A stretch of DNA of 64,000 nt from JACDAN01 sp963834825 (lineage in GTDB: Bacteria; Actinomycetota; Thermoleophilia; Gaiellales; Gaiellaceae), in NCBI GenBank assembly GCA_963834825.1, contig CAWICZ010000014.1:248001-312000 (forward strand), given 5' to 3'. Positions within the stretch are counted from its first letter, which is position 1, and every line of letters begins with the position of its first letter. The notes beneath the pieces were generated by a model. The model searched no databases. It was given only the letters and a program-made list of their open reading frames with translations, and was not told the DNA's origin. Below, one piece after another: positions 42,120 to 50,230 of this stretch. Position numbers and translations under genes: made by a program.

Positions 42120-42760
42120 AGGTCGTCGTCCTCCACGCCTTCCCGCTCGGCCCCGAGATGTGGGCGCCGCAGCAAGACGTCCTCGCGGAGCACGACGTCT
42201 TCGCGCCGAACCTCTACGACCTGGGCGGTAACTCCATCGACGGCTGGGCTGAGCGCGTGCTCGGTGAAGTGGACGGCGCGTTCGCGGCAGTGGGCGCTTC
42301 GCTGGGCGGCTACACCGCGCTCGCCCTCGCCCGACTTGCACCCGAACGTGTCCGCGGGCTCTTCCTCGTCGGCGCACGTGTCGGTGCGGACGACGACAAG
42401 CGACGCGCCGGCCGGGAGAAGGCGATCACGACCCTCCGCGAAGAGGGGATCGAGTCATGGTCGCCGAGCGCGCCCGCGCACCCGCCGCCGGAGCGGACGA
42501 TCGACGAGCTGATCCGGGGGACGGAAGCGCTACGAGACCGGCAGGACTCGACGAGCCTTGCCGCCAGCTTCCAGGGCCCGCTGTGGATCATGGTGGGCGA
42601 CCAGGATCCGTTTCTCCCCGTGGACGAGGCTCGACAGATCGCCGAGTCCGCGCCGCATGGCCGCCTGGAGATCTTCGAGGGCGCGGGGCACTTCCCGAAC
42701 GCCGAGCGCCCCGAGCGCTTCAACGAGTTGCTGCGGGAGTTTCTGCAAGCAGCCGCTTGA
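42116..42760 (+). CDS. alpha/beta hydrolase
   Basis: 214 residues. Opens VVVLHAFPLGPEMWAPQQDV; nucleophile elbow GASLGG with Ser62; acid in MVGDQDPFLPVDEARQI; catalytic His in GAGHFPNAERPERFNE. Typical of small esterases/3-oxoadipate-enol-lactonase-like hydrolases; substrate unknown. Its last 41 nt overlap the 3' end of the convergent DUF72 gene. Confidence 0.85.
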   Translation: MKVVVLHAFPLGPEMWAPQQDVLAEHDVFAPNLYDLGGNSIDGWAERVLGEVDGAFAAVGASLGGYTALALARLAPERVRGLFLVGARVGADDDKRRAGREKAITTLREEGIESWSPSAPAHPPPERTIDELIRGTEALRDRQDSTSLAASFQGPLWIMVGDQDPFLPVDEARQIAESAPHGRLEIFEGAGHFPNAERPERFNELLREFLQAAA

Positions 42761-43649
42761 GCTGCTGCGCGTTCGTCGCCCCTTGGGAGACCCAACCGCC
42801 GTCGGGTCCCGGGGAGCGGTTGTTGTTGTTGAAGACGGCGTAGGCGTTCTCCGCCTGGCCGGCGAGCTCGCGCAGCGGCTCGATCAATTCCTTGAGCTCG
42901 TCCTCGGAGTACAGGTAGTCGAACCGCTCGGCGGCGCTGCGGCCGCGCACGTTCCACGTCTCGGCGTTTCGGCCGTGAAAGCGGACGTACAGGGTCGGGG
43001 AGGTGAGGGCGAGGAGCGTGGCCGGGACATTCTTGGCCTCGACCTTCGGCGCATCGACGACGACGAGGGACATCCCACGCTCCTCGAGGAACGACAGCAC
43101 CTCAGAGCGGATGTCCTCCTCGTACCAGCTCCTGTGGCGGAACTCGACGAGCATCTCGTCGTCACCAAGCTGCTCGCGGGCCCAGGCGAGGTAGTCGAGC
43201 GAAAGATCCTTGTAGACGACGTACGGCGGGAACTGGAAGAGGATCCCGCCGAGCTTGCCGGCGGCGCGGAGCGGTTCGAGCGCCTCGCCGAAGCGGCGGA
43301 AGATCTCGGCCCTGAACTCTCGCGGCGGACGGTCGATCCGTCCGCGGTCGTCGACCGGAGCCTCGTCGCGCAGATCGGTCGGCAGCTGGTCCTTCTTGAC
43401 CGGATGCCGGGTCATGACGCCGAACGCCTTCACGTGCATGACGAAGTCGTCGGGGGTCTGTTCGGCCCATCGGGCTGCCATCCCTTCGACCGGAAGCCGG
43501 TAGTAGGTCGAGTCGAGCTCGACGGTGTCGAACTGCTCCGCGTAGAAGGCGAGCCGCTCTCCGGCCGGCAGCCCGGGCGGGTAGAAGTACTTCGAGAGCG
43601 CCTCGTCGGCCCAGGAGCAGGTTCCGACTCGGATCGTCGCGTCTTTCAC
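42720..43649 (-). CDS. DUF72 (YecE-like) protein
   Basis: 309 residues, TIM-barrel-like DUF72. Signature stretches: IRVGTCSWADEALSKYFYPPGLPAGERLAFYAEQFDTVELDSTYYRLP, DDFVMHVKAFGVMTRHPV, GILFQFPPYVVYKDLS, MLVEFRHRSWY, LYVRFHGRNAETW, AYAVFNNNNRSPGPDG. No biochemical function is established for the family. Its ATG overlaps the stop of the upstream hydrolase (ATGA), so they form a minus-strand operon. Confidence 0.88.
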   Translation of the reverse strand: MKDATIRVGTCSWADEALSKYFYPPGLPAGERLAFYAEQFDTVELDSTYYRLPVEGMAARWAEQTPDDFVMHVKAFGVMTRHPVKKDQLPTDLRDEAPVDDRGRIDRPPREFRAEIFRRFGEALEPLRAAGKLGGILFQFPPYVVYKDLSLDYLAWAREQLGDDEMLVEFRHRSWYEEDIRSEVLSFLEERGMSLVVVDAPKVEAKNVPATLLALTSPTLYVRFHGRNAETWNVRGRSAAERFDYLYSEDELKELIEPLRELAGQAENAYAVFNNNNRSPGPDGGWVSQGATNAQQLKRLLAETPAATR

Positions 43650-45067
43650 CTCGAGATGGGTCGGCTCAGCACGGGCAGCATGACCTTGATCTCGCCGAGC
43701 GAGACCCGCGCTTCGCTCGGGATCGTGAGCGGGTACAGGATGTTGTCGGCGCGTTGCGCAGTCGATGCCCCTGCGATCGTCAGGCGCAGCCGCGAGCCGC
43801 GTGGAATCGTCGTCGCCTCGCTCGGCAGCCGGATCGTGATCTGCTTCGAGTTCGCCGAGAGCATCGGCGTCTGCGTCGCGCCCGTCGCGACCACGATCTC
43901 ACCCCCACGTGGAGTGAGCGCCGAGAGCACCGCGACGAGATGCGGCCAGCGCGTCGACGACGAGGCGCTGACGCCGACCAGGCCGCCGCCAAAGGTCTCG
44001 TTCAGGCGTCGGGTGGGCGCGGTCAGGCGGACGACCTTGCCGCTGCCGTCGATCGTCTGGCGGCCTCGCCACCGGAGCCGCAACACGCGCCGTGCAGGCT
44101 GGCGCGCGAACTCCGTCGTCCTGCCGGTCCAGGGGTCGGGCGCGAGCTCGATCCGCGGACGGGTGTCGATCCCGTTCAGCTGGCCCTTCAGAAAGCGGTC
44201 GAACCAGAGGCGCGCCTGCGTCAGGTAATAGGCCCGCTCCGCCGGCAGATTCGTGACCGGTGTGTGCCCGACGGTGCCCAGATAGAGACGCCGCGGGCCG
44301 CGCAGGCTCCCGAGCGCGCTCAAGGCCTGATCCATGTCGAACGCATCGTCTCGGCGGGCCTGGATCATGAAGACGGGCGTGCGGACGCGGGCGAGCTCCT
44401 CGCGGACCGACCGCTGGCGCGTGAACGACTGGACCTGCGGCAGGTTGCGGCCGAGCTGCGAATCGTCGGCAAGCGTCTTGACGGCCGGGTCCCAGCGGTC
44501 GTCCGGAAGCAGGCTTCGGAGGTAGGCGACCAGACCGGTCTTCGCGAAGCTCTGCGGCATGAGCGCGTCGAAGAGATTCGTCCAGGTCGCGACGGGCACT
44601 GCGGCGGCGAGGCGGGTCCCCGCAGCGGTCAGGAGCTTCCAGACCGAGCCGCCGCCCAGCGAGAAGCCGAGCGCTCCGACGCGTGTGTCGCTGACGCCGG
44701 GCCGCAGCCGCAGCCATGACAGCGCCGCCGCATAGTCGGCGAGCTCGCGGGAGCCCACGAACGTCGAGACGCCGCCCGACTCCCCATGGCCGCGCGCGTC
44801 GACGGTCAGCACCGAGTAGCCGTTGGGCGCGAAGAACTGCTCGGCGATCTCGTTCATCGAAGCCCGGTTCCCACCCAGGCCGTGCAGGAGCAGGATCCCC
44901 GGCCGGCCGCCGGTCGGCACCGGGCCGGGCGGCGTGTAGAGGGTCGTCGCCAGAGTGACGGCGTCGCCCATCGGCAGCAGCTGGTCCGTACGAGTGAACG
45001 CCTGTGCCGGCGCGGACACGGCGAGCGCCGCCGCCGCCGCGGCGAGGAACAGGAGCAAGCGGCCCAC
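43646..45067 (-). CDS. secreted alpha/beta hydrolase, CocE/X-Pro dipeptidyl-peptidase-like
   Basis: 473 residues with a signal peptide (MGRLLLFLAAAAAALAVSAPAQA), a catalytic domain with LLLHGLGGNRASMNEIAEQF, DARGHGESGG and nucleophile Ser136 in GFSLGGGS, and a C-terminal beta-rich S15-like domain (GSRLRLTIAGAS, LYPLTIPSEARVSL). Likely exported peptidase or esterase. GTG 45067 start. Divergent from murI across 46 bp. Confidence 0.82.
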   Translation of the reverse strand: MGRLLLFLAAAAAALAVSAPAQAFTRTDQLLPMGDAVTLATTLYTPPGPVPTGGRPGILLLHGLGGNRASMNEIAEQFFAPNGYSVLTVDARGHGESGGVSTFVGSRELADYAAALSWLRLRPGVSDTRVGALGFSLGGGSVWKLLTAAGTRLAAAVPVATWTNLFDALMPQSFAKTGLVAYLRSLLPDDRWDPAVKTLADDSQLGRNLPQVQSFTRQRSVREELARVRTPVFMIQARRDDAFDMDQALSALGSLRGPRRLYLGTVGHTPVTNLPAERAYYLTQARLWFDRFLKGQLNGIDTRPRIELAPDPWTGRTTEFARQPARRVLRLRWRGRQTIDGSGKVVRLTAPTRRLNETFGGGLVGVSASSSTRWPHLVAVLSALTPRGGEIVVATGATQTPMLSANSKQITIRLPSEATTIPRGSRLRLTIAGASTAQRADNILYPLTIPSEARVSLGEIKVMLPVLSRPISR

Positions 45068-45101
45068 GGGACGCGAAGCCTAGCCACGCCGCCGCTGCTG
45101 T

Positions 45102-45107
45102 CACAAT
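45102..45107 (+). promoter_or_regulatory. -10-like box, leaderless configuration
   Basis: CACAAT, 6 nt before GTG 45114 of murI. Confidence 0.35.
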
Positions 45108-45113
45108 CGCGGC

Positions 45114-45935
45114 GTGGATCCGAGGCCGATCGGCGTCTTCGACTCCGGGATGGGCGGGCTAACCGTCCTGCACGAATGCCTGGTGACGATGCCCCACGAG
45201 GACTTCGTCTACCTCGGCGACGCCGCGCGCCTGCCGTACGGTCCGCGCCCCCTCGACGAGGTGCGCCGCTTCGCGCTCGAGATCACCGCGTACCTCGAGG
45301 CGCAAGGCGTGAAGCTGATCCTGGTCGCCTGCAACTCGGCGACCTCGGCGGCGCTGCCGGAGCTCCAGGAGCGAAGCACCGTGCCTGTCGTCGGGGTGAT
45401 CACGCCGGAGGCGCACGCGGCCGTCCAGGCGACGAGGAACCGCCGCGTCGGGCTGATGGCCACCGAGGCGACGGTGAGGGCCGGCCGCTACGGCGAGCTG
45501 CTCCACGCGTTGGACGCAAGCGTCCGCTTCTTCCCCGTCGCGTGTCCGCGCCTCGTCCCGCTGATCGAGAGCGAGCAGCCGTTCGGCGGCGAGACGACGG
45601 CGGCGGTCCGCGAGTACGCCGCTCCGCTCAAAGCCGCCGAGACGGACACGGTCATTCTCGGCTGCACCCACTACCCTCTGATCCAGCCGATCTTCGAGCG
45701 GGTCTTCGGGCGGGACGTCACGCTCGTCTTCTCCGCCGAGGAGACCGCGCGGGAGGTTGCGGAGACGCTCCAGCGCAAGGGCATCGAGAACGACGCCAAG
45801 CGCGAGGGCGGCTACCGGTTCCTGACCACCGGCGACATCGAGCTTTTCGAGCGCCTGGGCCAGCGCTTCCTCCAGCTGCCGCTCGACGGGGCGGAGCGGA
45901 TCGAGATCGCCGAGCTGGAGGCAGCCGCCGCGTGA
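45114..45935 (+). CDS. murI: glutamate racemase
   Basis: Supplies D-glutamate for peptidoglycan. 273 residues. IGVFDSGMGGLTVLHE opens the protein; the two catalytic cysteines are Cys73 (VACNSATS) and Cys184 (LGCTHYPL). VGVITPEAHAAV and DAARLPYGPRP are further family markers. GTG start; GTGA overlap with rph. Confidence 0.95.
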   Translation: MDPRPIGVFDSGMGGLTVLHECLVTMPHEDFVYLGDAARLPYGPRPLDEVRRFALEITAYLEAQGVKLILVACNSATSAALPELQERSTVPVVGVITPEAHAAVQATRNRRVGLMATEATVRAGRYGELLHALDASVRFFPVACPRLVPLIESEQPFGGETTAAVREYAAPLKAAETDTVILGCTHYPLIQPIFERVFGRDVTLVFSAEETAREVAETLQRKGIENDAKREGGYRFLTTGDIELFERLGQRFLQLPLDGAERIEIAELEAAAA

Positions 45936-46645
45936 CGCGCGCGGACGGGCGCAGGCCGGACGAGCTCCGTCCGCTCGAGCTCGAGGTCGACTACCTCGAA
46001 CAGCCCCAGGGGTCGGCGCTGATCGCGCTCGGCCGCACGCGGGTCCTCTGCACGGCGTCGATCGAGGAGGGCGTGCCCCGTTGGCTCAAGGGCGCGGGCC
46101 GAGGGTGGATGACGGCCGAGTACGGCCTCCTGCCCGCCTCGACGGGGGAGCGCACGGCACGTGAGGCGAGCTCGGGCCGGCAGAAAGGCCGAACGGTCGA
46201 GATCCAGCGCCTGATCGGGCGCTCCATGCGAGCGGTGACCGATCTGGAGGCGCTCGGCGAGCGGACGCTGTGGCTCGACTGCGACGTCCTCCAGGCCGAC
46301 GGCGGGACCCGGTGCGCAGCGATCTCCGGCGCGTACGTCGCGGCGCGGCGGGCGCTCGACCGTCTCGGTCTCGGCCGCACGCTCACCGACTCCGTCGCCG
46401 CGGTCTCGGTCGGGCTCGTCGACGGCGTTCCGCTGCTCGACCTCGACTACTCCGAGGACTCGACGGCCGAGGTCGACGTCAACGTGGTCATGAGCGGTGA
46501 CGGCCGCCTGATCGAGGTCCAGGCGACCGCCGAGGGCGAGCGGTACTCGCGAGACCAACTCGACGAGCTGCTCGATCTCGCCGCCGCTGGGATCGAGGAG
46601 ATCGCCGAGGCCCAGCGTGGAGCCGTGGAGGCTCCGGTTGCCTGA
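45932..46645 (+). CDS. rph: ribonuclease PH
   Basis: 237 residues. Phosphorolytic 3'-5' exoribonuclease that trims tRNA 3' ends. RADGRRPDELRPLELEVDYL, GRTRVLCTASIEEGVPRWLKG, GWMTAEYGLLPASTGERTARE, RTVEIQRLIGRSMRAVTDL, LDCDVLQADGGTRCAAISGAYVA and DLDYSEDSTAEVDVNVVMS are all family hallmarks. GTG 45932 overlaps the murI stop; the murI-rph pairing is common in actinobacteria. Its 3' end overlaps the mgtC-like start by 29 nt. Confidence 0.95.
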   Translation: MTRADGRRPDELRPLELEVDYLEQPQGSALIALGRTRVLCTASIEEGVPRWLKGAGRGWMTAEYGLLPASTGERTAREASSGRQKGRTVEIQRLIGRSMRAVTDLEALGERTLWLDCDVLQADGGTRCAAISGAYVAARRALDRLGLGRTLTDSVAAVSVGLVDGVPLLDLDYSEDSTAEVDVNVVMSGDGRLIEVQATAEGERYSRDQLDELLDLAAAGIEEIAEAQRGAVEAPVA

Positions 46646-47321
46646 GCTCAGCTCGGCGGAGCTCCTCCTCCGCGTCGTCCTCGCGGCGGCGCTCGGCGGC
46701 GCGATCGGTTTCGAGCGTGAGCTGCACGAGCGCCAGGCGGGGCTCCGTACCCACCTGCTCGTTTCGGTCGGCGCGGCGCTCTTCACCGTCGTCTCCGCCT
46801 ACGCGTGGACGGACTGGCAGTTCTCGAACGAGTCGGGAGTCGTCTTCGATCCGACGAGGATTGCCGCCCAGATCGTGACCGGCATCGGCTTCCTCGGCGC
46901 CGGCGCGATCATCCGGCAGGGTCTCTCGGTTCGTGGACTGACGACGGCCGCCACCCTCTGGGTCGTGGCCGCGATCGGGATGGCGTCGGGCGCCGGTTAC
47001 TACGCGGCGGCGGTGATCACGACCGCGCTCGTCCTCTTCAGCCTCTGGCCGCTGCGCATCCTGGCGTACCGCGTTTCGGTGCGCATCCGCCCCGAGGAGG
47101 GACGGCTTGCCGTCGATCTGCCTGCGGGCGCGAGCGCCGTCTCGGTGCTGGAAGCCGTCGAGTCCGCGGGCGCGGACGTCCGCTCGCTCGAGTTCGAGGA
47201 GGAAGGAGACCGGAGGCGAGTCGACATGCGGGTTCGAATCGAGCGGGGGCGCAGCGCGGCGGCGTTGATCGACGCCTTGACTCGCGCGCAGGCTGTCAAG
47301 GGCGCTCGCTGGAACCCGTAG
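46617..47321 (+). CDS. MgtC/SapB family membrane protein
   Basis: 234 residues. The MgtC core is LRVVLAAALGGAIGFERELHERQAGLRTHLLVSVGAALFTVVSAY, then IAAQIVTGIGFLGAGAIIRQG and VRGLTTAATLWVVAAIGMASGAG, about four helices, followed by a soluble ACT-like C-terminal domain (LPAGASAVSVLEAVESAG). Linked in other bacteria to Mg homeostasis and virulence; the function here is unknown. GTG 46617 lies inside rph. The 3' end overlaps rdgB by 26 nt tail-to-tail. Confidence 0.85.
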   Translation: MEPWRLRLPELSSAELLLRVVLAAALGGAIGFERELHERQAGLRTHLLVSVGAALFTVVSAYAWTDWQFSNESGVVFDPTRIAAQIVTGIGFLGAGAIIRQGLSVRGLTTAATLWVVAAIGMASGAGYYAAAVITTALVLFSLWPLRILAYRVSVRIRPEEGRLAVDLPAGASAVSVLEAVESAGADVRSLEFEEEGDRRRVDMRVRIERGRSAAALIDALTRAQAVKGARWNP

Positions 47322-47865
47322 CGGCGAAGGCCTTCGCCGCGCGCGCGCGATGGGAATTGTCGGCCTTCCACGAATCTCCGAGCTCCGCGACCGTGCGCGT
47401 CTCTCCGGCCGGAACGAAGATCGGATCGAAGCCGAACCCCTCCAAGCCTCGAGGCTCCTCGGCGATACGCCCCTCGAGGATGCCGGTGCCGCGCCGCTCC
47501 TCACCCTCGGGTGAGAGCCCGACGAGCTCACATACATACCGCGCGCGCCGCCCCTCATCTTGGACACCTGCCAGTTCGGCAAGGAGCCGCGTGACGTGTT
47601 CGGTGCCGGCGAACCGCGCCGACTGGACGCCTGGTCGACCGCCGAGCCCGTCTACTTCAAGCCCTGAATCTTCGCCCAGCACCCAAGAGTCGCGGGCCAC
47701 GGTCCGGCGCAAATTCGGCTTTGACGCGGGCGTTCTCGTAATACGTGGCGCCCCGCCTCCGGGCGGATATTCGACTACGTCGAGCGGCTCGATCTGCCAT
47801 CCGACCAACACATGACGAAGCTCTCGCAGCTTGCCGGGGTTCTTGGAAGCGAGTAGGGCCTTCAA
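47296..47865 (-). CDS. rdgB: XTP/dITP diphosphatase (RdgB/HAM1) with a short out-of-frame internal segment
   Basis: Hydrolyses non-canonical purine nucleotides. TTG start at 47865 overlapping the previous stop (TTGA). LLASKNPGKLRELRHVL, LGEDSGLEVDGLGGRPGVQSARFAG, GFGFDPIFVPAGETRTVAEL and ADNSHRARAAKAF are intact and in one frame. Residues about 36-52 (GGGAPRITRTPASKPNLR) are wrong for the family; another frame of the same DNA reads GATYYENARVKAEF, the expected metal-binding region. Compensating indels near 47757 and 47708 explain this, so the organism probably has a normal enzyme. Confidence 0.8.
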   Translation of the reverse strand: MKALLASKNPGKLRELRHVLVGWQIEPLDVVEYPPGGGAPRITRTPASKPNLRRTVARDSWVLGEDSGLEVDGLGGRPGVQSARFAGTEHVTRLLAELAGVQDEGRRARYVCELVGLSPEGEERRGTGILEGRIAEEPRGLEGFGFDPIFVPAGETRTVAELGDSWKADNSHRARAAKAFAATGSSERP

Positions 47866-48680
47866 GCCAGCCCTGGAATCGCATCTCGATCCTCGTAACG
47901 GCCACGGGATCGCCACCAGTTGACCTCGGCGCCCAGGACGATCGCGTTGGCCATCACGTAGAGCCAGATCAGGAGGATCACCGGCGCGCCGAGAGCTCTC
48001 AGCGTGAGCGCCTCCTCTCGCTGTGACAGGGCGACATAGAGCGGCAAGACCTGGAAGCTGACCTGAAGCAGGATGCTCGCGACGATCGCCCCCGGCAGCA
48101 CCTCGTGGAACGAGAGCTTCTCGTTCGTCAGCAGGTAGTAGATCGAGACGAGGAAGATGAAGATGGCCACGGTTGAGACGATCAGCGACAAGACGTAGGC
48201 AACCCAGCGGTTCGCGATCACCCCGGGGGCAGCATCGTCCAGGAGGGCGAAGCCGATCGTCCCGATGGTCAGGCCGACGAACAGCGTTACGAGCGTCCCG
48301 ATCATCAAGACGACTGCGAGGCCCTTCCCATGAAGAAATGACCGGTTCGGCCGCCCGTAGACGATGTTGAACGCGGACTCGAGGACGCTGAAGAGCGACA
48401 GCGACGTCCAGAGCAGGAAGACGCCTCCGATCAGGCCGAGTGTGGCCGCGTTGTCGCGGATCTGGTTGACGACGCGGACGATCTGCGAGATCGATGCCGA
48501 CGGCAGGACCTTGTTGAGCTCCGTGACGAGGTACGTGGACTCGTCCGCACGGCCGAAGAGGCCGAGCAGAGCCAGCGCGAGGAAAATGAGCGGCACGAGG
48601 GAGAGCAGCGCGAAGTACGCGATCATCGCGGCGAGGTGCGGTCCGCGATCGGCGAAGAACTTGGCGAGCGGGAGTCGCAT
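47862..48680 (-). CDS. YihY/BrkB family membrane protein
   Basis: 272 residues, about six helices. LAAMIAYFALLSLVPLIFLALALLG is the family-defining first helix; WTSLSLFSVLESAFNIVYGRPNRSF and LPLYVALSQREEALTLRALGAPVILLIWLYVMANAIVLGAEVN are further signatures. Inner-membrane, function unknown (not an RNase, as once annotated). CATACT lies 6 nt before the ATG. TTGA-coupled to rdgB. Confidence 0.88.
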   Translation of the reverse strand: MRLPLAKFFADRGPHLAAMIAYFALLSLVPLIFLALALLGLFGRADESTYLVTELNKVLPSASISQIVRVVNQIRDNAATLGLIGGVFLLWTSLSLFSVLESAFNIVYGRPNRSFLHGKGLAVVLMIGTLVTLFVGLTIGTIGFALLDDAAPGVIANRWVAYVLSLIVSTVAIFIFLVSIYYLLTNEKLSFHEVLPGAIVASILLQVSFQVLPLYVALSQREEALTLRALGAPVILLIWLYVMANAIVLGAEVNWWRSRGRYEDRDAIPGLA

Positions 48681-48689
48681 GGCGGGAGT

Positions 48690-49076
48690 ATGTTCCCCGC
48701 CGTGGACGCGGACGAGGCACTCGAGCGGCTGCTGCGGGTCTCGGAGGACATCCGCGCCGCGGTCGTCTTCGAGCGCGGAACGGTGAGCGTCCTAGGGTCG
48801 GCCGCCACCCTCCTCGACGACGACGCACAGGAGCTCGCAAGGCTGGGCGATGCGATGCTCAAGCACGCCGACGGGTTGCGCGACTCCGCTGGGGTTCGGC
48901 AGCTGGAAGCGGTGACGCCCGAGGGCGCCGTGTACGTCGTCAGCGACGGGGAGCGTGCGGTGGTCGCGATCGCGGCGCCTGGCTCGCTCGTCGGGCTCGT
49001 CCAGCACGATCTGCGGACCCTGCTCGGCGGCCTCTCCCGGCCACGGCGGAAGGCGAAGGCGCATGCGTCTACGTAG
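48690..49076 (+). CDS. hypothetical protein, roadblock/LC7-like
   Basis: 128 residues from ATG 48690 (after GGCGGGAG). VDADEALERLLRVSEDIRAAVVFERGTVSVLGSA and VYVVSDGERAVVAIAAPGSLVGLVQHDLRTLL resemble roadblock/LC7 folds, small regulators of GTPases, but the match is loose. C-terminal tail is basic (SRPRRKAKAHAST). Heads a coupled set with the small membrane protein and pyrE. Confidence 0.6.
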   Translation: MFPAVDADEALERLLRVSEDIRAAVVFERGTVSVLGSAATLLDDDAQELARLGDAMLKHADGLRDSAGVRQLEAVTPEGAVYVVSDGERAVVAIAAPGSLVGLVQHDLRTLLGGLSRPRRKAKAHAST

Positions 49077-49251
49077 GCTGGTTCTGCTGCTGCTCGCACT
49101 CGGGGCTGCGATTGTCTGGCTGCGGCGGCGAACGCCCTCCGAGTACGTCGACGTTCACTTCGACGACGGCTCGACGATTCGGCTCACGGCCGGGCCCGAG
49201 ACGGCGGGCCTGCTCGACGACGTCTACGCGGTGCTCGACGCCGTCGCATGA
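49063..49251 (+). CDS. small single-pass membrane protein
   Basis: 62 residues. MRLRRLVLLLLALGAAIVWL is a basic-hydrophobic anchor or uncleaved signal; the rest (RRRTPSEYVDVHFDDGSTIRL, LLDDVYAVLDAVA) is a small acidic domain. ATG 49063 overlaps the upstream gene by 14 nt and its stop overlaps pyrE (ATGA). Function unknown. Confidence 0.6.
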   Translation: MRLRRLVLLLLALGAAIVWLRRRTPSEYVDVHFDDGSTIRLTAGPETAGLLDDVYAVLDAVA

Positions 49252-49805
49252 CGACTGCCGAGCTCCGGAACGCGATCCGTGAGGCCGCCTACCTCGAGGG
49301 GGACTTCGTGCTGCGCTCGGGCCGGCGCTCGAGCTACTACCTGGACAAGTACCGCTTCGAGACGAGGCCGGAGCTCCTCGAGGCGATCGGAGCGCGCATC
49401 GCGGACCTCGTGGCCGAGCACGAGCCGAACGCCGATCGGCTGGCCGGCCCCGAGCTCGGCGCCGTCGCACTGACGGCCGCCGCCTCGATCTCTTCCCGCC
49501 TTCCGTTCCTGATCGTTCGCAAAGACGCGAAGGACTATGGGACCGAGAATCGGCTCGAGGGCGTCTTCGAGCGTGGCGAACGGGTCTGCCTCGTCGAGGA
49601 CGTGGTCACGTCCGGCGGCGCAGCAGTGTCCGCCGTCGAGGCGCTACGCGAAGCCGGGCTCGAGTGCAGGACTGCGGTCTGCGTCGTCGAACGGGAAGAG
49701 GGCGGCGTGGACGAGCTCGCTCGCCACGGCGTCCGCCTGAGGCCGCTCTTTCGGGCCTCTGAGCTGCGGGAAGTCGGAAAAGTGCCGCAAAAACCGCATG
49801 GTTGA
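49248..49805 (+). CDS. pyrE: orotate phosphoribosyltransferase
   Basis: 185 residues. De novo pyrimidine step making OMP from orotate and PRPP. Signatures: EGDFVLRSGRRSSYYLDKYRFE, LAGPELGAVALTAAAS, FLIVRKDAKDYGT and the PRPP loop CLVEDVVTSGGAAVSAVEAL (about 114-130). ATGA overlap with the preceding gene. pyrF lies just downstream, beyond HU. Confidence 0.94.
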   Translation: MTTAELRNAIREAAYLEGDFVLRSGRRSSYYLDKYRFETRPELLEAIGARIADLVAEHEPNADRLAGPELGAVALTAAASISSRLPFLIVRKDAKDYGTENRLEGVFERGERVCLVEDVVTSGGAAVSAVEALREAGLECRTAVCVVEREEGGVDELARHGVRLRPLFRASELREVGKVPQKPHG

Positions 49806-49830
49806 GCGGAAACAGCAACACTGTTAGGGT
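49802..49830 (+). promoter_or_regulatory. promoter of the HU gene
   Basis: TTGAGC (49802-49807), a 17-nt spacer and TAGGGT (49825-49830), 38 nt before the HU start. The spacer contains AACAG-caaca-CTGTT, a small inverted repeat. Confidence 0.5.
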
Positions 49831-49868
49831 CCCAACGGCCACTGAAGGACGTCGAGAGGAGATTCTCC

Positions 49869-50153
49869 GTGACCAAGCAGGAGTTCGTAGATCGCCTGGC
49901 CCAGAAGAGCGGTTTGAGCAGAAAGGATGCAGCGGGAGCCGTCGACGCTTTCCTCGACACGATCACCGAGTCGCTCCGGGGCGGCGAAGAGGTCGCGTTT
50001 ACGGGCTTCGGGAAGTTTTCGACGCAGAATCGTGCTGCGCGGATGGGCGTGAACCCTCGGAACCCGACTGAGCGCGTGCACATCCCCGCCTCGCGCGTGC
50101 CGAAGTTCAGCGCCGGCAGCCAGCTCAAGCAGGCCGTCAAGCAGCAGTACTAG
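49869..50153 (+). CDS. hup: DNA-binding protein HU
   Basis: 94 residues with the full histone-like fold: TKQEFVDRLAQKSGLSRKDAAGAVDAFLDTI, EEVAFTGFGKFSTQNRAARMGVNPRNPTERVHIPASRVPKFSAGSQLKQAV, including the GFGKF and NPxT/R beta-arm motifs. Bends and packs DNA. GTG start after AGAGGAGA; own promoter and a strong terminator make it monocistronic. Confidence 0.95.
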   Translation: MTKQEFVDRLAQKSGLSRKDAAGAVDAFLDTITESLRGGEEVAFTGFGKFSTQNRAARMGVNPRNPTERVHIPASRVPKFSAGSQLKQAVKQQY

Positions 50154-50156
50154 TCC

Positions 50157-50184
50157 ATGGGGACAGGACTCTTCCTGTCCCCAT
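50157..50184 (+). terminator. strong hairpin after HU
   Basis: ATGGGGACAGGA-ctct-TCCTGTCCCCAT is a perfect 12-bp stem with a 4-nt loop starting 4 nt after the HU stop. Confidence 0.8.
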
Positions 50185-50230
50185 CAACCTAAGACGCACG
50201 AGCGACCGGACCTAGCGTCATCCTGTCGGC

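Noticed and set aside
47225..47250. GGTTCGAATC, similar to a tRNA T-loop
   Set aside because: Lies inside the mgtC-like coding sequence and has no acceptor or anticodon stem around it.
415..47865. Programmed frameshifting as the cause of the split genes
   Set aside because: The break sites share no slippery sequence or downstream structure and the genes are unrelated; sequence error is simpler.
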